Assembly (NCBI GenBank): GCA_963833605.1
Contig: CAWHYZ010000005.1
Span: 1 to 64,000 of the forward strand
Reading direction: 5' to 3'
From: JAFAXD01 sp963833605
Lineage (GTDB): Bacteria; Pseudomonadota; Alphaproteobacteria; Rhizobiales; Xanthobacteraceae
DNA: 64,000 nucleotides
Under the pieces are notes generated by a model that was given only the letters and a program-made list of their open reading frames with translations, was not told the DNA's origin and made no database searches. Positions 24,654 through 34,342 of the stretch are shown here, piece by piece. The first letter of the stretch is position 1. Each line of letters starts with the position of its first letter. Both the position numbers and the translations under genes were made by a program.

Positions 24654-25523
24654 ATGGCGGGCCTGCTCGACACCTTCATCCAGGGCATTCTGCTCGGCGG
24701 CCTTTACGCCCTGTTCGCAGCCGGCCTGGCGCTGATCTTCGGCATCATGCGGCTCGTCAATCTGGCGCACGGCGATCTGATCGTGCTGGCAGCATTCGCG
24801 ATCCTGGCGTTGGCCTCGTGGCTTGGCATCGGCCCGTTCCTCGCAACCCTGGTGGCGCTGCCCCTGATGTTTGGCGTCGGCTTCGCGCTCCAGCACGTCC
24901 TCCTCAACCGCAGCCTCGGGCACGGCCTGCTGCCGCCTTTGCTGGTGACGTTCGGGCTCTCGATCATCATCCAGAACGGTTTGCTGCAGGCGTTCACCGC
25001 CGACAGCGAGCGCCTGCAGGCGGGCGCGATCGAGACCGCATCGATCAATCTCGGCGGCGGCATCGCTATCGGCCTGATGCCGCTCATCACTTTCGCGTCG
25101 GCGGTTGCGGTGATCGTCGGGCTGAACTTTCTATTCTATAGGACCGCGCTCGGTCGCGCGTTCCGGGCAACGTCCGACGATCTGGAAATCGCCGAGCTCA
25201 TGGGCATCGACCACAACCGGATCTTCTCGCTCGCCATGGGGGTTGCGCTGATCGTCGCCACCATTGCGGCGCTCTACCTCGGTATGCGCGCCAATTTCGA
25301 TCCGACCATCGGGCCGGCGCGCCTGCTCTATGCGTTCGAGGCGGTCATCATCGGCGGCCTGGGCAGCTTCTGGGGAACGCTCGCGGGCGGCATCGTGATC
25401 GGCCTCGCGCAAGCGATCGGCGCCAAGATCGATCCCGAGTGGCAAATCCTCGCCGGCCATCTCGCCTTTCTGCTGGTCCTGATGTTGCGCCCGCGCGGGT
25501 TGTTCCCGCGCGCGATCGACTGA
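24654..25523 (+). CDS. Liv-type ABC transporter permease (LivH-like)
   Basis: A 289-residue integral membrane protein with about eight hydrophobic helices. The family text GGLYALFAAGLALIFGIMRLVNLAHGD is at residues 13-40 and the EAA-like loop with MGIDHNRIFSLAMGVAL follows in the second half, ending in GGLGSFWGTLAGGIVIGLAQ. It starts one base after the ATPase stop. It forms the inner-membrane channel with the LivM-like protein. Confidence 0.87.
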   Translation: MAGLLDTFIQGILLGGLYALFAAGLALIFGIMRLVNLAHGDLIVLAAFAILALASWLGIGPFLATLVALPLMFGVGFALQHVLLNRSLGHGLLPPLLVTFGLSIIIQNGLLQAFTADSERLQAGAIETASINLGGGIAIGLMPLITFASAVAVIVGLNFLFYRTALGRAFRATSDDLEIAELMGIDHNRIFSLAMGVALIVATIAALYLGMRANFDPTIGPARLLYAFEAVIIGGLGSFWGTLAGGIVIGLAQAIGAKIDPEWQILAGHLAFLLVLMLRPRGLFPRAID

Positions 25524-25527
25524 ACTC

Positions 25528-26598
25528 ATGATGACGCGCACGCCCGCTCCATCACCGGCAGCGCCCTACCGACTCGCGGTTACAACCCGACTCTCATTCG
25601 GGCTCGCGACCACCGGTCTCGTTCTGGTTGGTGCGCTCGCGGTGTTGCCGGCATTTGCGGCGCGCGACCTGATCCAGGACATGATCTTCGTGTTCTACAT
25701 GCTGGCGCTGGCGCAATGCTGGAACCTGCTCGCCGGCTACGCCGGGCTCGTGTCGGTCGGTCAGCAGGCGTTCGTCGGGCTCGGCGGTTACCTGTTGTTC
25801 GCGCTCACGATCTTCGGCGGGCTCGATCCGCTCGTTGCGATCGTTCTCGCTGGCTTCATCGCTGCCGCATTCGCGATTCCGACCGGGCTCGTGGTGTTTC
25901 GCTTCCGCGGCGCCTATTTCGCGATCGGCAGCTGGGTGGTGGCCGAGGTCTATCGGCTCATTTTTGCGCAGTTCAAACAGCTCGGCGGCGGTACCGGCAC
26001 CTCGCTGCCGCCGTTCGTTACCAACGAGATCGCCGGCATCGACTGGGTGAAAACGTTGTTCGACGCACGCACGCCGGCGGCACGCGACATCATCTCCTAC
26101 TGGGTCGCGCTTGCGCTCGCGGCCGGCACGCTCGCCGCGGTCTATCTGGTGCTGCGCTCGCGCCGCGGTCTCGCGCTGTTCGCCATCCGCGACTCCGAGG
26201 CGACCGCCGAGAGCGTCGGCGTCGACAATTTTCGCACCAAGCTTGGCGTCTATGTATTGACCGCGGCCGTTACCGGCATGATCGGCGCGCTGATCTATCT
26301 GCAGAAAGCGCGCATCTCGCCTGACGCGGCGTTCGCGGTTCTGGATTGGACCGCCTATGTGATCCTGATCGTGGTGATCGGCGGCATCGGTACGATCGAA
26401 GGGCCGGTCATCGGCGTGATCGTGTTCTATCTGCTCCAGCGTTATCTCGCCGACTTCGGCACCTGGTACCTGATCCTGCTCGGCGTCATCGCAATCACGA
26501 TCATGCTGTTCGCTCCCGACGGGATCTGGGGCTATATCCACAAGCGCTTCGGTCTGGTGATTTTTCCGACACGGCGAAGGTTGGTGAGAGACCTGTAG
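25528..26598 (+). CDS. Liv-type ABC transporter permease (LivM-like)
   Basis: A 356-residue membrane protein; landmarks are AQCWNLLAGYAGLVSVGQQAFVGLGGYLLF, FRFRGAYFAIGSWVVAEVYRL, and VIVVIGGIGTIEGPVIGVIVFY. It begins four bases after the LivH stop and ends the operon; a long palindromic repeat begins at its stop codon and may end transcription. Two ATG codons stand together at 25528 and 25531, so the start is uncertain by one residue. Confidence 0.87.
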   Translation: MMTRTPAPSPAAPYRLAVTTRLSFGLATTGLVLVGALAVLPAFAARDLIQDMIFVFYMLALAQCWNLLAGYAGLVSVGQQAFVGLGGYLLFALTIFGGLDPLVAIVLAGFIAAAFAIPTGLVVFRFRGAYFAIGSWVVAEVYRLIFAQFKQLGGGTGTSLPPFVTNEIAGIDWVKTLFDARTPAARDIISYWVALALAAGTLAAVYLVLRSRRGLALFAIRDSEATAESVGVDNFRTKLGVYVLTAAVTGMIGALIYLQKARISPDAAFAVLDWTAYVILIVVIGGIGTIEGPVIGVIVFYLLQRYLADFGTWYLILLGVIAITIMLFAPDGIWGYIHKRFGLVIFPTRRRLVRDL

Positions 26599-26744
26599 CC
26601 CGGATGGAGCGAAGCGCAATCCGGGTCTTGAGATCAACAACGACAATAACTGCGGTCGGTACTTCTTGCGGCGCAGGCGTTGCTAGGAAAGACGAGATCC
26701 GCGACGAAGTAATCCCGGATTTCGCTTCGCTCCATCCGGGCTAC
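26595..26744. repeat. long palindromic repeat pair (GTAGCCCGGATGGAGCG type)
   Basis: The arms at 26595-26625 and 26714-26744 are inverted copies over 31 bases with one mismatch; each begins GTAGCCCGGATGGAGCGAAG. They enclose about 88 bases of unique sequence. Related half-copies occur at 27991-28019 and 30820-30898. It also separates convergent genes. Confidence 0.8.
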
Positions 26745-26760
26745 AAAGCGCCGGACGCGC

Positions 26761-27765
26761 TCACGCCACCTCGCGCGACCCCGCAATCGCGAGCCGCGGG
26801 TCGCGTGCGAGCCAGAGCGAGACCGCGATCTCGCCGTCGGAGCCGGCGTCCGGCGGCACGCTGCGGTGACTGACCACGTCGAGACCCGCCTGCTCCAGCC
26901 ACTGCGCCACCGTCTCTTGCGCAAAGCCGAGCCGGCGATGGGCGTGCTCCTCGCGCAGGAACTCGAGCTCGTGCGGGGCGAAATCGATCACCAGCAACCG
27001 GCCCTGCGGGCGAAGCACGCGCGCGGCCTCGCGGATCGCGCGTGCACCGTCGTCGAGATAGTGCAGGACCTGATGCACGATCACGAGGTCGAAGGAATCG
27101 CGCGGCAGCGGGAGGTCGTAGATGTCACCCTGGCGCACGCTGCAATGGCGCAGCCCGGCGCGGTCGAGGCGGGCGCGCGCCAGCGCCAGCATGTCGAGTG
27201 AGAGATCGATGCCAAGCCCGCGTTCGAGCCCGGGCCCGAGCAGCTCGAGCATGCGCCCGGTGCCGGTGCCGAGGTCGAGCAGCGAGCGGAACGGTTTATC
27301 GGCGACCGCTGCCTGGATCTCGGCTTCGACCGCCGCATCGGCCGCGTGCAGGCGGCGGATGCGGTCCCACTCGGCCGCATGCGCGCGAAAATAGGCTTGC
27401 GCCGCGGTGGCGCGCGCGGCCCGTACTTCGGCCAGGCGCTCGCGATCACGCATCACCACCGGGTCGTCGGGATCGAGTTGCGCCGTCAGTGCGCGGGCAA
27501 GCTCGGCCTTGTCGCCGTGATCGGGCAGGCGAAAGAACGCCCATGACCCTTCGCGAAACCGGACCACCAGCCCTGATTCCGCCAGCAGCCGCAGGTGGCG
27601 CGATATGCGCGGCTGGGACTGGCGCAGGATTTCGGTGAGCTCGGTGACGGTCACTTCGGCCTCGCCCAAGAGGGCGAGCAGGCGCAGCCGCGTCTCCTCG
27701 CCGGCTGCCTTGAGCACGCTTGAGAGTTCGTCGAATCTGAAGCGATTCTGAGCCACGCACCACAT
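26761..27765 (-). CDS. ArsR-type HTH fused to a SAM-dependent methyltransferase
   Basis: The 334-residue protein joins an ArsR/SmtB winged helix (residues about 10-95; LLALLGEAEVTVTELTEILRQSQPRISRHLRLL) to a class I methyltransferase (residues about 145-300; motif I LLDLGTGTGRMLELLG, then VLHYLDDGARAIREAARVLRPQG). Fusions of this build are known in Alphaproteobacteria, often beside methionine-cycle genes, where the second domain may sense or use SAM. Here no met gene adjoins it. The DNA-binding half lacks obvious metal-binding cysteines. It is divergent from trmO, with a 12-bp inverted repeat between them. Confidence 0.85.
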   Translation of the reverse strand: MWCVAQNRFRFDELSSVLKAAGEETRLRLLALLGEAEVTVTELTEILRQSQPRISRHLRLLAESGLVVRFREGSWAFFRLPDHGDKAELARALTAQLDPDDPVVMRDRERLAEVRAARATAAQAYFRAHAAEWDRIRRLHAADAAVEAEIQAAVADKPFRSLLDLGTGTGRMLELLGPGLERGLGIDLSLDMLALARARLDRAGLRHCSVRQGDIYDLPLPRDSFDLVIVHQVLHYLDDGARAIREAARVLRPQGRLLVIDFAPHELEFLREEHAHRRLGFAQETVAQWLEQAGLDVVSHRSVPPDAGSDGEIAVSLWLARDPRLAIAGSREVA

Positions 27766-27823
27766 ATAAAGATATCGTTATGTCGACGCAAGCGTGCGGC
27801 GCGGTTCTACGCGCGTCGCCTTC

Positions 27824-27862
27824 CATGGATGCCCTATGCACATGCGCACAAGGGCATCCATG
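27824..27862. repeat. 12-bp inverted repeat upstream of the ArsR-methyltransferase gene
   Basis: CATGGATGCCCT (27824-27835) and AGGGCATCCATG (27851-27862) are perfect inverted copies. Similar CCATGGATGCCC texts lie at 34.89-34.98 kb and 58.27-58.34 kb. It may be an operator or a dispersed repeat. Confidence 0.55.
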
Positions 27863-27990
27863 AGAGCATGGAGGGAGGCTAGCAGCCGATCCCGGAAAGA
27901 ACGCGCGGATTTCGCGTCGCTCCGATACGTTCTTTCCTCTCCTCCCTTGCGGCGAGAGGAAAGGCGATGATCTCGCGAAATGCCCGGTCA

Positions 27991-28019
27991 CGGATTGCGC
28001 TTCGCTCCACCCGGGCTAC
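27991..28019. repeat. half copy of the GTAGCCCGG-type repeat
   Basis: GGATTGCGCTTCGCTCCACC followed by CGGGCTACA matches one arm of the long palindromes at 26.6 and 30.8 kb. No complete opposite arm is found nearby. Confidence 0.6.
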
Positions 28020-28056
28020 AGATGATCTTTTGATCTTTCCGCTTGGGAGCATTTGC

Positions 28057-28557
28057 ATGTCCACCGATCCATTCGGCGTCCGCCCAGGCGAGGTTGCAAT
28101 CGAGCTCCCCAAGGAGTTCGACGCCGGGGTCTATTTCATCGGGCGCATCCGCACGCCGTGGACCACGCGCGACCAATGCCCGAAGAACGCGCGCGAGTCG
28201 GACGCCGTCTGCACCATCGAGGTCGACGCACGCTATGCCGCCGCCCTTACGGAGGTCGAGACCAGCTCGCACCTGCTGGTGCTCTATTGGATGGACAAGG
28301 CGCGCCGCGATCTTGTGCTGCAGGCGCCGCGCCACCACGACACTCAGCGCGGCACCTTCGCGCTGCGCTCGCCGGTGCGCCCGAACCCGATTGCCGCAAG
28401 CGTGGTGAAACTCCTCGCGCGCGGTGGTACCCGGCTCTCGGTGATCGGACTCGATTGTCTCGACGGTACCCCGTTGATCGACATAAAGCCCTATTTCGCC
28501 TCGACCGATGCGGTGCCGGACGCGACCGTCGGCTGGCACGCCGCGCGCAAGACCTGA
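28057..28557 (+). CDS. trmO: tRNA (N6-threonylcarbamoyladenosine37-N6)-methyltransferase TrmO
   Basis: The 166-residue protein matches the TrmO/YaeB/VirR (TsaA, UPF0066) beta-barrel family that methylates t6A37 in tRNA-Thr using SAM. Visible landmarks are IGRIRTPWTTRDQCPKNARES, LLVLYWMDKARRD, GTFALRSPVRPNPIAASVVKLL and GLDCLDGTPLIDIKPYF; the RSPxRPNPI text is the family signature. The frame opens earlier at 27967, but that part lies within a repeat; ATG 28057 has GGGAGC upstream. It is shorter than the two-domain E. coli form, as is usual outside Gammaproteobacteria. Confidence 0.88.
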   Translation: MSTDPFGVRPGEVAIELPKEFDAGVYFIGRIRTPWTTRDQCPKNARESDAVCTIEVDARYAAALTEVETSSHLLVLYWMDKARRDLVLQAPRHHDTQRGTFALRSPVRPNPIAASVVKLLARGGTRLSVIGLDCLDGTPLIDIKPYFASTDAVPDATVGWHAARKT

Positions 28558-28606
28558 CTTCACGCATTCTTGTACGCACGCGCATTGACTCCCCTGAACA
28601 GCGGCG

Positions 28607-28630
28607 TTAATTAACAACTTAGTTAATTAA
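28607..28630. promoter_or_regulatory. AT-rich palindromic operator before the GST operon
   Basis: TTAATTAAC (28607-28615), spacer AACTTA, GTTAATTAA (28622-28630): a perfect 9-bp palindrome in otherwise GC-rich DNA, immediately before AAAAAGGAGCGC and the first start codon. ArsR-family repressors bind AT-rich palindromes, and an ArsR gene lies in the operon. Confidence 0.6.
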
Positions 28631-28643
28631 AAAGGAGCGCATC

Positions 28644-29319
28644 ATGGCCAACGTCGAGATCATCGGATTTCCGCAATCGACCTACGTGCGGGTCGCCCGC
28701 ATGGCCTGCGAGGAGAAAGGCGTGCCGTACGATCTGCGGCCGGCCCCGCCGCATTCGCCCGAGGTGCTCGCGATCCATCCGTTCGGAAAGATTCCGGCGA
28801 TGCGCCACGGCGACTTCGAGCTGTTCGAGTCGAAGGCGATCGGTACTTACCTCGACCGCATGTTTCCCGGCCCGCGCTTGATCCCGGAGGACCCGCGTGA
28901 TGCCGCACTGGCCGAGCAATGGATCTCGCGCGGTCAATACCGTCATCGACCGAACCTTGGTGCGCACCTACCTGTTCGCCTACATCTTTCCAAAAACCGC
29001 GGACGGAAAACCCGATCGCAAGGCGATCGACGACGTCACGCCGGCGCTGCGTGAGCAGATCGATATTCTCGACAAGGCGGTGGCGAAGACCGGACATCTC
29101 GCCGGCAAGCAATACACGCTTGCCGACATCAACCTGATGCCGATCCTGTTCTATGTACGCAACTTCCCGGAAGGCGGCGAGGCGATCGCCTCGGCCAAGC
29201 ACCTCTCGGCCTACTATGAGCGGCATGCGCAGCGGCCGAGCTTCAAGAACACCATGCCGCCCCCTCCCCCGCAGCAGCAGGCCAAGCCCGACGAGCGCAA
29301 GGCGGGAGCCGCCGCATGA
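28644..29319 (+). pseudogene. glutathione S-transferase family protein, frameshifted
   Basis: The N-terminal thioredoxin-like half reads IIGFPQSTYVRVARMACEEKG and HPFGKIPAMRHGDFELFESKAIGTYLD, with the cis-Pro of KIPAM and the glutathione-binding FESKAI. The helical half continues in the next frame as AVNTVIDRTLVRTYLFAYIFP and LAGKQYTLADINLMPILFYV. Dropping the C at 28929 joins EQWIS to AVNTVID without a gap, so one extra base is present. The restored protein has 224 residues, the normal length. Ends with a Pro/Gln-rich tail. Its stop overlaps the DUF899 start (ATGA). Sequencing error is more likely than decay. Confidence 0.8.
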
Positions 29320-30023
29320 ACACCCATCAGGTGGTCTCAGGCGAGCAATGGCTCGCGCAGCGCAAGTCGCTGCTCGACAAGGAGAAGGCCTTCACCCGCA
29401 TGCGCGATGAGCTGAGCGAAGCGCGCCGCGCATTACCCTGGGTCAAGGTCGAGAAATCCTACGTGTTCGACTCGGACCGGGGCAAAGTCACGTTGGCCGA
29501 CCTGTTCGAGGGGAAAAGCCAGTTGATCGTCTATCACTTCATGTTCCATCCCGACTGGGACGCTGGCTGCAAGAGCTGCTCGTTCTGGGCCGACACCTAT
29601 GATCCGGTCATCGTGCACCTCAATCAGCGCGACGTGAACCTGGTGGCGATCTCGCGCGCGCCGCTCGAGCGTCTCAATGCGTTCAAGAAGCGCATGGGCT
29701 GGACGTTCCGGTGGGTGTCATCGGCCGGCAACGACTTCAACTTCGATTTCGGCGTCTCGTTTACGCCGGATGATCTGCAGAAGCCCGGCAACAACTACAA
29801 TTTCGGCACCCGCCGGTTCACGATCGAAGAGGCGCCTGGCCTGAGCGTCTTTTGCAAGGAGCCTGACGGCAGTATCTATCGCACCTATTCGTGCTACGCG
29901 CGCGGGCTCGACATGCTCAATTCGGCCTACCACTACCTCGATCTGGTGCCCAAAGGGCGCGACGAGAAGGCGCTCAGCTATCCGATGGCCTGGGTGCGGC
30001 TGCACGACGAATATGTTGCCTGA
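29316..30023 (+). CDS. DUF899 thioredoxin-like protein
   Basis: The 235-residue product is of the DUF899 family, which has a thioredoxin-like fold. Typical texts are VSGEQWLAQRKSLLDKEKAFTRMRDEL, LIVYHFMFHPDWDAGCKSCSFWAD and LVAISRAPLERLNAFKKRMGW. The two cysteines in GCKSCSFW could be redox active. The function of the family is unknown. The gene overlaps the GST gene by four bases and the ArsR gene by eleven, so all four genes form one operon. Confidence 0.85.
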   Translation: MNTHQVVSGEQWLAQRKSLLDKEKAFTRMRDELSEARRALPWVKVEKSYVFDSDRGKVTLADLFEGKSQLIVYHFMFHPDWDAGCKSCSFWADTYDPVIVHLNQRDVNLVAISRAPLERLNAFKKRMGWTFRWVSSAGNDFNFDFGVSFTPDDLQKPGNNYNFGTRRFTIEEAPGLSVFCKEPDGSIYRTYSCYARGLDMLNSAYHYLDLVPKGRDEKALSYPMAWVRLHDEYVA

Positions 30024-30381
30024 GCACGCCATGCGGAGCGCGTCGCCGGATCGACTTGATGCCGTGTTTGCCGCGCTGGCGGACCCGACCCGGCGCGCCA
30101 TCATGGAACGGCTCGCCGCCAAGGGTGAGCTTGCGGTCGGCGACATCGCCGAGCCGTTTCGAATCAGCGCGCCCGCCATCTCGCGCCATCTCCAGGTGCT
30201 GGAGCGCGCCGGACTGATCGAGCGGCGCACCGAGCGCCAATGGCGGCTGGTGCGCATGCGGCGCGAAGCGCTCAAACCGGTGGAATCCTGGCTGACGCGC
30301 CAGCACCGTCATTGGTCGGATGCCCTCGATCGGCTCGAGGCGCTCGCGGCCGCCGACACCCCGAAGCGGAGGAAGTCATGA
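30013..30381 (+). CDS. ArsR-family transcriptional regulator
   Basis: The 122-residue winged-helix protein reads LADPTRRAIMERLAAKGELAVGDIAEPFRISAPAISRHLQVLERAGLIERRTERQWR, the ArsR type that is usually paired with SRPBCC proteins; metal-binding cysteines are absent. ATG 30013 overlaps the end of the DUF899 gene; ATG 30031 is an alternative. Most likely represses its own operon via the palindrome at 28607-28630. Confidence 0.85.
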   Translation: MLPEHAMRSASPDRLDAVFAALADPTRRAIMERLAAKGELAVGDIAEPFRISAPAISRHLQVLERAGLIERRTERQWRLVRMRREALKPVESWLTRQHRHWSDALDRLEALAAADTPKRRKS

Positions 30382-30821
30382 ACGATCGCGTGCTCGAACT
30401 CGAGCGCCTGATCCCGGCCCCACCCGAACGCCTGTTCGCGTATTGGACCGAGCCAGAGTTGCTGGTGAAATGGTTCGGTCCCGAAGGCTTCGACGTGCCG
30501 AGCCATCATCTCGATGTCCGCCCGGGCGGCCGCTGGCGCACTACGATGCGCACGCCCGATGGCAAGCTGCGCACGGTGAGCGGCGTCTACAACAAGATCG
30601 AGCCGCCGCGCCGGCTCGTCTTCACCTGGGGCTGGGACGACGACAATGGCGTGCGCGGGCACGAAACCGAGGTCACCGTGACGTTCGAACCGACCCCCGG
30701 CGGCACGAGGTTGAAACTCGTCCAGCAGGTTTTTCAGACAGGCGAGGTGCGCGACCTGCACAATGGCGGTTGGGCCTCGTCTTTCAACAAGCTGCAGAGA
30801 ATAGCGGCGTTGTATTCGTAG
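30378..30821 (+). CDS. SRPBCC (AHSA1-type) domain protein
   Basis: The 147-residue protein begins with LELERLIPAPPERLFAYWTEPELLVKWFGP and continues VRPGGRWRTTMRTPDGK and FEPTPGGTRLKLVQ, all typical of the START/Bet v1-like AHSA1 domain that binds hydrophobic ligands. ATG 30378 overlaps the ArsR stop (ATGA). ArsR-SRPBCC gene pairs are common; the ligand is unknown. A palindromic repeat starts at its stop codon. Confidence 0.85.
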   Translation: MNDRVLELERLIPAPPERLFAYWTEPELLVKWFGPEGFDVPSHHLDVRPGGRWRTTMRTPDGKLRTVSGVYNKIEPPRRLVFTWGWDDDNGVRGHETEVTVTFEPTPGGTRLKLVQQVFQTGEVRDLHNGGWASSFNKLQRIAALYS

Positions 30822-30898
30822 CCTGAATTGAGCGTAGCGTAATCCGGGAAGCTCAAGACCTCGCCGACCCGGATTGCGCTTCGCTCCATCCGGGCTGC
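30820..30898. repeat. palindromic repeat after the GST operon
   Basis: GTAGCCTGAATTGAGCGTAG at the left and the inverted CTTCGCTCCATCCGGGCTGC at the right are imperfect arms of the same family as 26595-26744, with CCGG-rich inner parts. It separates the operon from the transglycosylase gene. Confidence 0.65.
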
Positions 30899-30980
30899 AG
30901 CGTTTACCCTTTTCACAGTCTCAAAATTGACAAACCGGCCGGTAATCTCTCGCACATTCGCGATGGTGGGGGGTCACCAT

Positions 30981-31391
30981 ATGATTCGTGTCGCCGTTCT
31001 AACCGGCTTTGCCGTGTTCGCTTTTGCATCGGCCGGCCATGCGCAATCCGCCCATTCCTATGACAGCCTGATCGCGTCCCATGCGGCCGCCAACCGCGTG
31101 CCGGAAGCGCTGGTCCACCGCGTGATCCTTCGGGAGAGCCGCTACAACGCGAGCCTCATCGGGCGCGGCGGCACCATGGGCCTGATGCAGATCAAACTCG
31201 CGACTGCGCGCGGCCTCGGCTACACCGGGTCCGCCGAGGGTTTGCTCGATCCGAAAACCAATCTGACCTACGCGGTCAAATATCTGGCCGGTGCCTATCG
31301 GACTGCGGGCGGCGATGCCGACCTCGCCGTCGGCTACTACGCCAGCGGCTATTACTACGCCGCAAAGCGGCAACGCGCATCCGTGCAGTAG
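30981..31391 (+). CDS. small secreted lytic transglycosylase (SLT domain)
   Basis: ATG 30981 begins a clean Sec signal (MIRVAVLTGFAVFAFASAGHAQ). The 136-residue product is a minimal SLT domain: catalytic E52 in ILRESRYN, then GRGGTMGLMQIKLATARGLGYTG, LLDPKTNLTYAVKYLAGAY and AVGYYASGYYY. It would cleave peptidoglycan strands in the periplasm. It has no extra binding domains. Upstream in-frame codons (to 30927) would destroy the signal. The thiC promoter follows directly. Confidence 0.85.
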   Translation: MIRVAVLTGFAVFAFASAGHAQSAHSYDSLIASHAAANRVPEALVHRVILRESRYNASLIGRGGTMGLMQIKLATARGLGYTGSAEGLLDPKTNLTYAVKYLAGAYRTAGGDADLAVGYYASGYYYAAKRQRASVQ

Positions 31392-31403
31392 CCCCGGCCC
31401 GCG

Positions 31404-31431
31404 TTGACACCCCGCACCATCGGCCTACATT
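31404..31431 (+). promoter_or_regulatory. sigma-70 type promoter of thiC
   Basis: TTGACA (31404-31409) and TACATT (31426-31431) are separated by 16 bases and stand 12 bases in front of the TPP aptamer, a good fit to a housekeeping promoter. Confidence 0.65.
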
Positions 31432-31442
31432 AAGGTTAATTC

Positions 31443-31552
31443 CTAGGGGAGCCTCGCCAGGAGGCTGAGATACCGACCGCCATTGATTGTCCCGATGGCA
31501 GCGCGGTGACCCTTCGAACCTGATCCGGGTCATGCCGGCGAAGGGACGGGAA
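31443..31552 (+). ncRNA. TPP riboswitch (THI element)
   Basis: The conserved THI-box parts are present in order: GGGGAGCC (31447 on), GGCTGAGATACCGACC, and ACCCTTCGAACCTGATCCGG followed by GTCATGCCGGCGAAGGGA. It binds thiamine pyrophosphate and lies between the promoter and thiC, which makes thiamine precursor. Binding of TPP would lower thiC expression. Confidence 0.95.
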
Positions 31553-31575
31553 CTTCCCCCTCCAAAGGCATGCCG

Positions 31576-31602
31576 AGCGCATATGTTGAACGCGCTTTTT
31601 TT
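31576..31602 (+). terminator. candidate terminator of the TPP riboswitch
   Basis: AGCGC (31576-31580) pairs with GCGCT (31592-31596) and is followed by a T run to 31602, about 25 bases after the aptamer. The stem is short. A direct repeat TTGAACGCGC (31586-31595 and 31601-31610) overlaps it and could offer an alternative pairing. Confidence 0.4.
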
Positions 31603-31625
31603 GAACGCGCGCCAGGAGCATGCCG

Positions 31626-33494
<1,869 letters not shown>

Positions 33495-33638
33495 CCGTCG
33501 TTAGGGCGCTCCGATGTGCTGCGTCTGTGCGCTGTTTGTCGGCGCGCTCCTCGTTTTCCCTGCCGAGAGAAGCGACAGTCGGGCTTCTACAACACGTGGA
33601 TGGGTTGAACGGGAGCTCATCGCTCCAACTGCGCTACC

Positions 33639-34070
33639 CTACCCCACCTCCGGCAGGTTCCACTTCAACCCGGGAAACCGCGCGTAGTCACGATCCATCG
33701 TGATCCATTGGCAGCCCCATTCGATCGCGAGCGCCGCGTACCAGGCAGCGGTCACGCGCGGTCCCCTGATGTTCGTCTCAACGCAGAGTCGCTTGAAGAT
33801 ATTCCAATGTCGTTCGCCCGGTTCCACGATCTGGCAGTGTGGTTGGCCAAGCAGGTAGTCACAGAACCTGAATGCTTCTTCGGCAGAACTCGGTGTCGCG
33901 TACACGCGCGGGTTCGTGGTGATTCGAACGAGGGCGCTCAGTGCCAGAGGCGAAAGGCCGAAACGCGCGTCACCATCCAAAATGCCGTTGAGCCAAGCGT
34001 GACACGTCGCATGTTGCGCCACATCCTGGCGAAACGCGTAAACGAGAACATTCACGTCCGTCAGGATCAT
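33639..34070 (-). CDS. vapC: PIN-domain toxin of a VapBC-type pair
   Basis: The 143-residue protein matches the PIN ribonuclease family (COG1848 type): ILTDVNVLVYAFRQD with D5, ALVRITTNPRVYATP, and a C-terminal WGCQWITMDRDYARFPGLKW with the last acidic residues. Such toxins cleave RNA. Its start codon overlaps the stop of the antitoxin gene by four bases, giving translational coupling. The glutamate common in the second motif is not evident, so catalytic competence is not certain. Confidence 0.82.
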   Translation of the reverse strand: MILTDVNVLVYAFRQDVAQHATCHAWLNGILDGDARFGLSPLALSALVRITTNPRVYATPSSAEEAFRFCDYLLGQPHCQIVEPGERHWNIFKRLCVETNIRGPRVTAAWYAALAIEWGCQWITMDRDYARFPGLKWNLPEVG

Positions 34071-34342
34071 TTGAACTGCTTCATGCGCGCCACATACTCC
34101 AGGTCCTCCATCTCCTGAAGCGCCGCAGAATCGCTGATATCAATCCCCGGCATCAAACCACCGGTAGCCGTGCTGACGGGGATCGGAGCACGCGAGCGTT
34201 TCTGAGGTTTTTGGCTCTCCCCGATCACAAGCCGAAGTCCATCTTCAATCAACGACGTGAGTGTGCGGCCCTCGGCGGCGGCCTTGCGCTTGGCGCGCCG
34301 CACGAGGTCCTCGGGAAGACGCACGGTGGTTCGTTCGGCCAT
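34067..34342 (-). CDS. vapB: ribbon-helix-helix antitoxin of a VapBC-type pair
   Basis: From ATG 34342 the product has 91 residues. The N-terminus MAERTTVRLPEDLVRRAKRK followed by AAAEGRTLTSLIEDGLR is a ribbon-helix-helix DNA-binding domain; the C-terminus is acidic (MPGIDISDSAALQEMEDLEY) and would wrap the toxin. An in-frame GTG lies 34 bases upstream, inside the operator. The operator palindrome at 34341-34356 touches the start codon, as expected for autoregulation. Confidence 0.82.
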   Translation of the reverse strand: MAERTTVRLPEDLVRRAKRKAAAEGRTLTSLIEDGLRLVIGESQKPQKRSRAPIPVSTATGGLMPGIDISDSAALQEMEDLEYVARMKQFK

